DNA from: Candidatus Staskawiczbacteria bacterium | GTDB lineage: Bacteria; Patescibacteriota; Minisyncoccia; Minisyncoccales; Staskawiczbacteraceae | Length of the DNA stretch: 32,658 nt | Direction: 5' to 3' | NCBI GenBank assembly: GCA_903854535.1 | Contig: CAINWR010000003.1 | Coordinates: 1 to 32,658, forward strand | Shown here: positions 28,817 to 32,658 of the stretch, piece by piece | Numbering within the stretch: the first letter of the stretch is position 1 | Layout: the number at the start of each line of letters is the position of its first letter | Program-made: the position numbers and the translations under genes | Notes under the pieces: generated by a model | What the model saw: only the letters and a program-made list of their open reading frames with translations | What the model was told of the DNA's origin: nothing | The model's database searches: none

Positions 28817-29578
28817 ATGGAAGAACTAAACATAAAAAAGTTTGAGTTATCTGACAGAGTTTTTATACTGTCAGGAGTATTGGTTTTAGCTGTAATAGTT
28901 TTAATTGTGGGGAGTTTGATGTATCAATTTCAATCTTTACCTCAAAATATTGACCAAGATTTATCAGTATCAGGTACTGGAAAAGTTTATATTAAACCAG
29001 ATATTGCTTTAGTATCTTTGGGTGTTAAGACGCAAGCTTTAAAAAGCCAAGATGCAGTAAATCAGAATAATGAAAAAATGACAGCTATTACAAAAGCTGT
29101 AAAAGATTTAGGTGTTGAAGATAAAGATATTCAAACTACAAATTATAATTTAAGTCCAGTTTATGATTGGACAGAATCAGGAAGAATATTTAAAGGTTAT
29201 AGTTTAGATCAGGCAATTTCTGTAAAAATTAGGAATTTTGATAAAATAAATGATATTTTAGACAAAGCCACTTCTGCTGGAGCAAATACAGTAGGGGATT
29301 TACAATTTACAATTGATGACAGAGAAAAAGCTTTGTCAGAAGCAAGAACAAAAGCTATTAGCGAGGCTAAGGTTAAAGCACAAAATTTAGCTCGTGAATC
29401 TGGTTTAAGATTAGTAAAGTTGGTTAATGTATATGAATCTAATGGTTATTATCCTCAGCCAATGTATGGAATGGGTGATTCAGCTATGGCAAAAGAAGTT
29501 TCCAGCGTAGCTCCAAGTATTCAAACTGGCCAAATGGAAGTAAGTGCAACTGTTAACTTAATTTATAAAATAAAATAA
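28817..29578 (+). CDS. SIMPL (DUF541) domain protein, membrane anchored
   Basis: TM then LSVSGTGKVYIKPDIALVSLGVKTQALKSQDAVNQNNEKMTAITKAVKDLGVEDKDIQTTNYNLSPVYDW. Confidence 0.92.
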   Translation: MEELNIKKFELSDRVFILSGVLVLAVIVLIVGSLMYQFQSLPQNIDQDLSVSGTGKVYIKPDIALVSLGVKTQALKSQDAVNQNNEKMTAITKAVKDLGVEDKDIQTTNYNLSPVYDWTESGRIFKGYSLDQAISVKIRNFDKINDILDKATSAGANTVGDLQFTIDDREKALSEARTKAISEAKVKAQNLARESGLRLVKLVNVYESNGYYPQPMYGMGDSAMAKEVSSVAPSIQTGQMEVSATVNLIYKIK

Positions 29579-30030
29579 TGGAAGATTGTATATTTTGCAA
29601 AATTATAAAAGGAGAGATTCCTTGTGCTAAAATTTGGGAAGATGAAAATTTTCTAGCTATTTTAGATGCTTTCCCAAATACTAAAGGAATGACGCTTGTA
29701 ATGCCTAAAAATCATCATGATTCTTATATATTTTCCATGTCAGATGATACATATCAAAAATTTTTCTTAGCTGTTAAAAATGTATCTTTGTTATTAGAAA
29801 AAGCATTGGATGTGAAAAGAGTTGCAGTGGTTGTTGAGGGCTTGGGTGTAAATCATGCTCATATAAAGCTTTATCCAATTTATGGATTAGAGAAAGAATT
29901 TGAGGAAACTTGGGCTAAAGATAGAATTTATTTTGAAAGATACGAAGGTTATATTTCTACTCAACTTGGGCCACAGGCCAATAGGGAAGAGTTAAATAAA
30001 TTAGCAGAAGAAATAAGGAAAAAGATTTAG
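29578..30030 (+). CDS. HIT family protein
   Basis: CIFCKIIKGEIPCAKIWEDENFLAILDAFPNTKGMTLVMPKNH...NHAHIKLYP. Confidence 0.92.
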   Translation: MEDCIFCKIIKGEIPCAKIWEDENFLAILDAFPNTKGMTLVMPKNHHDSYIFSMSDDTYQKFFLAVKNVSLLLEKALDVKRVAVVVEGLGVNHAHIKLYPIYGLEKEFEETWAKDRIYFERYEGYISTQLGPQANREELNKLAEEIRKKI

Positions 30031-30040
30031 AAAAAATAGA

Positions 30041-30067
30041 AATAGGGCAGAGAGCCCTATTTTTTTG
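30041..30067 (+). terminator. Terminator after HIT gene
   Basis: ATAGGGC agaga GCCCTAT T6. Confidence 0.92.
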
Positions 30068-30113
30068 TGTATTTTGTCAATAGTTGACATGTCAGAAAAG
30101 TAGTGGTAAAGTC

Positions 30114-30142
30114 TTGACAAGGATTGATGAATATGCTATAAT
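30114..30142 (+). promoter_or_regulatory. Perfect consensus promoter of 3D-domain gene
   Basis: TTGACA-17 nt-TATAAT with TGc extended -10. Confidence 0.9.
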
Positions 30143-30177
30143 TAGGAATTACCCTGAGAAATGGGGTTTTTAATTAT

Positions 30178-30708
30178 ATGAATACAATTTATAAATTAGC
30201 TTTGGCTTTAAGAAGCGTTATTTTTAGCAAAAAGTGTGTTAGTATAATGATTTCATTGTCTTTAATATGCTTGATTGCTTTTGGAGAAATTATTCCAATT
30301 AAGGCAAATGCAATATCTATAGGCATTCCTATGTCTGTAGTGAATTCTTTGTCTATTGTAAAAAATGGCAAGTTAACTGTTTGCAAAATTGATTCTAGTG
30401 ATTATGAAGTTGTAAAGAAAGTAAAGATGACAATAACTGCTTATACAAGTACCCCAGATCAAACCGATGATTCACCATTTATAACAGCTTCTAATAAGCA
30501 AGTAGCAGATGGTATAATTGCAAACAATATGTTGCCATTTGGTACAAAAGTAAGAATACCTGAGCTTTATGGGGACAAAGTATTTGTGGTTGAAGATAGA
30601 ATGCATTCAAGAAAGGGGTTGTATCATGCTGATATTTGGATGGAAGATTTACAAGATGCTAAAAATTTTGGAGCCAAAACAGCATATATTGAAGTTATAG
30701 AAAGTTAA
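30178..30708 (+). CDS. Secreted 3D (Asp-Asp-Asp) domain protein, RlpA/lytic-transglycosylase-like
   Basis: Signal peptide; MTITAYTSTPDQTDDSPFITASNKQVADGIIANNMLPFGTKVRIPELYGDKVFVVEDRMHSRKGLYHADIWM. Confidence 0.87.
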   Translation: MNTIYKLALALRSVIFSKKCVSIMISLSLICLIAFGEIIPIKANAISIGIPMSVVNSLSIVKNGKLTVCKIDSSDYEVVKKVKMTITAYTSTPDQTDDSPFITASNKQVADGIIANNMLPFGTKVRIPELYGDKVFVVEDRMHSRKGLYHADIWMEDLQDAKNFGAKTAYIEVIES

Positions 30709-30720
30709 AAAATAAAATAA

Positions 30721-30752
30721 AAATACTTCGCTAAAAACGAAGTATTTTTTTT
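30721..30752 (+). terminator. Terminator after 3D-domain gene
   Basis: AAATACTTCG ctaaaaa CGAAGTATTT then T-tract. Confidence 0.92.
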
Positions 30753-30817
30753 GGTTATATTGTCTTTTATTTATAAAATAGTATAATGAAATAATTATAT
30801 AAATAAAGATTAAAAAC

Positions 30818-31714
30818 ATGAATATAAGAAATAAAATTTCAAAATTAATTATAAATTTAGGGGAGAGAATTGGGGGTATAGAATCTAGCAGAAAGTATAA
30901 TAATAAGAAAGGTTCCCACCCCTTCAAATACCTCTCAGCTATTTTAATCTCCATAATGTTTGTAGCTTCAATAGTCTCTATTGTGCTTGCTAACTCTCCT
31001 GCCACAATTACAGATAACTTTACAGATACAAGCAAAATAGCCTCAAGTGCCAATATTACAGTATCTGGTGGCGTAGTATCTTTATCTACCACAAGCACAT
31101 GGACTTGTGGAGATAATATAGTTGACCAAAGAGATAATAAAATTTACACCACAGTACTAATAGGCACTCAATGTTGGATGGCTCAAAATATGAACATAGG
31201 TACAAAAACAGCAGGAGCAAACACTCAAGGCACAGATTGCCCTTCAGCTGTAGCAATAGAAAAGTATTGCTATTCAGATAATGAAGCAAATTGCACTACA
31301 TATGGTGGCCTTTATCAATGGAACCAAATGATGTGTGGTAGTACCACAGAAGGAATTCAAGGTATTTGCCCAACAGACTGGCACATTCCCACAGATGCAG
31401 AACAATACACTTTAGAGAATTATCTTAAAGATAATGGTCAAACTTGTGATGCTAGCAGAAGCAGTGCATATGATTGCGCCACAGCAGGCACAAAATTAAA
31501 ATCAGGAGGCACTTCCAATTTCAACGGTCTTTTAGCAGGCTACCGCAGTACTGATGGTTCGTTCAGTTATCTTTCTAGTTACACGCTCCTTTGGTCTTCT
31601 ACTCAGTCAGGTACATCTGCATGGTATCGCAATCTGCATTCAGGTAATACTACTGTCACTCGTAATCTGGACGGTAAGGCTTACGGGTTTTCGGTGCGTT
31701 GCCTCAAGAACTAG
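30818..31714 (+). CDS. FISUMP-domain (C-type-lectin-like) surface protein; candidate DGR target
   Basis: TM/signal, DQRDNKIYTTVLIGTQCWMAQNMNIG...CPTDWHIPTDAE...GLLAGYRSTDGSFSYLSSYTLLWSSTQSGTSAWYRNL...GFSVRCLKN. Confidence 0.88.
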   Translation: MNIRNKISKLIINLGERIGGIESSRKYNNKKGSHPFKYLSAILISIMFVASIVSIVLANSPATITDNFTDTSKIASSANITVSGGVVSLSTTSTWTCGDNIVDQRDNKIYTTVLIGTQCWMAQNMNIGTKTAGANTQGTDCPSAVAIEKYCYSDNEANCTTYGGLYQWNQMMCGSTTEGIQGICPTDWHIPTDAEQYTLENYLKDNGQTCDASRSSAYDCATAGTKLKSGGTSNFNGLLAGYRSTDGSFSYLSSYTLLWSSTQSGTSAWYRNLHSGNTTVTRNLDGKAYGFSVRCLKN

Positions 31715-31796
31715 GTGAATTATCAATTTTCAATTATCAAGTATTGTTGAATATAGGTAAAAATTATGGTAAAATTAGTATATAGAATAAAAATAT

Positions 31797-32024
31797 ATGA
31801 AATTCAGACAAAGTCTATTTTGGGACACAGATCCCAAAAAAATAAATCCAAAACAAAAAGCTAAATATGTAATTGAGCGCATTTTAGATCATGGTAATGA
31901 CCAAGAGGTAAGGTGGCTTTATAGTTTTTATAATAAAAAATTGCTAAAAAATATTGTTCTAAGATCGCGCATATTAATGCCTGAAATAAAAAGTTTATGG
32001 ACAGCGATATTAAGAGAAAAATAA
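31797..32024 (+). CDS. Small DUF6922-like protein, probable antitoxin partner of downstream nucleotidyltransferase
   Basis: LFWDTDPKKINPKQKAKYVIERILDHGNDQEVRWLYSFYNKKLLKNIVLRSRILMPEIKSLW; overlaps next gene by 28 bp. Confidence 0.65.
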   Translation: MKFRQSLFWDTDPKKINPKQKAKYVIERILDHGNDQEVRWLYSFYNKKLLKNIVLRSRILMPEIKSLWTAILREK

Positions 32025-32658
32025 ATTCTAATTTAAAAATTTTACCTCGGGCAACAAGAGATGCTTTTTTGTTTTTGTCTGAGCAAAAATGGATTTCAGA
32101 AAATGGTTGGTATTTGGCTGGTGGAACTGCACTTGCTTTACAGACTGGTCATAGAGTTTCAGTTGATTTAGATTTTTTCACAACTCAAAAAGATTTTGAT
32201 AATAACAATGATGTTTTGACTAACTTTTTGGGAAACAAAAACTGGTCTCCTTATATAAATAAAAAAAATACAGTTTACGGAACCTTGTATAGAGCCAAAA
32301 TGAGTTTTATTGCTTACCCATTTTTTGTGCCAAAAGAAAAAGTTGTTGAATATGGTTTTATAAAAATTTTAGATATAAAAGATATCGCGATAATGAAAAT
32401 AATTGCTATTTCTCAGCGTGGAACTAAGAGAGATTTTTTTGATTTATACTGGTTGGTGAAAAATGTTGATTCCTTAGAGAGTTTTGTTAGAAAATTAAAA
32501 ATACAATACCCGGATATTGCTCATAATTATCATCATATTATTGCGGCATTGCATTACTTTAAAGATGCTGAACAAGACGAGGACCCAAAAATTAATTTTG
32601 ATGTTAGTTGGAATGAAGTTAAAAAATTTTTCAAAAAAGAAGTTATTTCTGGTTTGGT
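31997..32658 (+). CDS. AbiEii/AbiGii-type nucleotidyltransferase toxin-like protein, truncated by window end
   Basis: Open frame from ATG 31997: MDSDIKRKINSNLKILPRATRDAFLFLSEQKWISENGWYLAGGTALALQTGHRVSVDLDFFTTQ...IMKIIAISQRGTKRDFFDLYWL. Confidence 0.85.
   Translation, partial: MDSDIKRKINSNLKILPRATRDAFLFLSEQKWISENGWYLAGGTALALQTGHRVSVDLDFFTTQKDFDNNNDVLTNFLGNKNWSPYINKKNTVYGTLYRAKMSFIAYPFFVPKEKVVEYGFIKILDIKDIAIMKIIAISQRGTKRDFFDLYWLVKNVDSLESFVRKLKIQYPDIAHNYHHIIAALHYFKDAEQDEDPKINFDVSWNEVKKFFKKEVISGL

Noticed and set aside
28639-28845. 68-aa plus ORF
   Set aside because: Entirely repeat-encoded plus the SIMPL leader; false ORF
30818-32658. Complete DGR locus in the window
   Set aside because: No reverse transcriptase, accessory gene or template repeat was seen downstream of the FISUMP gene; only the target-like C-terminus is present

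Overview
AT-rich 32.7 kb window, probably from a Patescibacteria/CPR-type bacterium (inferred from gene content and base composition, not proven). It contains groES-groEL, an ABC transporter with a degenerate receiver-like protein, a giant Fn3-rich surface protein split by one in-frame TAA, lemA-htpX, tRNA-Ser(GGA), a peptidoglycan cluster (mltG, an alpha-2-macroglobulin with an intact CSEQ motif, convergent pbpC), class I aldolase, an MFS transporter, hsp20, a PaaX/Cas2-like regulator, cupin, SIMPL, HIT, a 3D-domain protein, a FISUMP lectin-like protein, and an AbiEii-type nucleotidyltransferase cut by the window end. The main unexplained signals are: (1) two 138-bp intergenic elements 28 kb apart with only 2 differences, both structure-neutral, that fold as a closed multi-branch structure, plus a third element of the same architecture; all three sit directly 5' of a start codon and create false N-terminal extensions; (2) two regulator genes (ArsR-like wHTH and PaaX/Cas2-like), each bracketed by its own pair of near-identical palindromes, the upstream copy lying at the promoter or start of transcription; (3) three isolated minus-strand mini-genes with strong Shine-Dalgarno sites and their own terminators, in a window where most other genes lack SD sites; one has a perfect consensus promoter and a run of eight perfect stem-loops, so it may be a structured RNA; (4) a FISUMP C-terminus that looks like the variable region of a diversity-generating retroelement target. 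No reverse transcriptase, template repeat, CRISPR array or transposase was found in the window.
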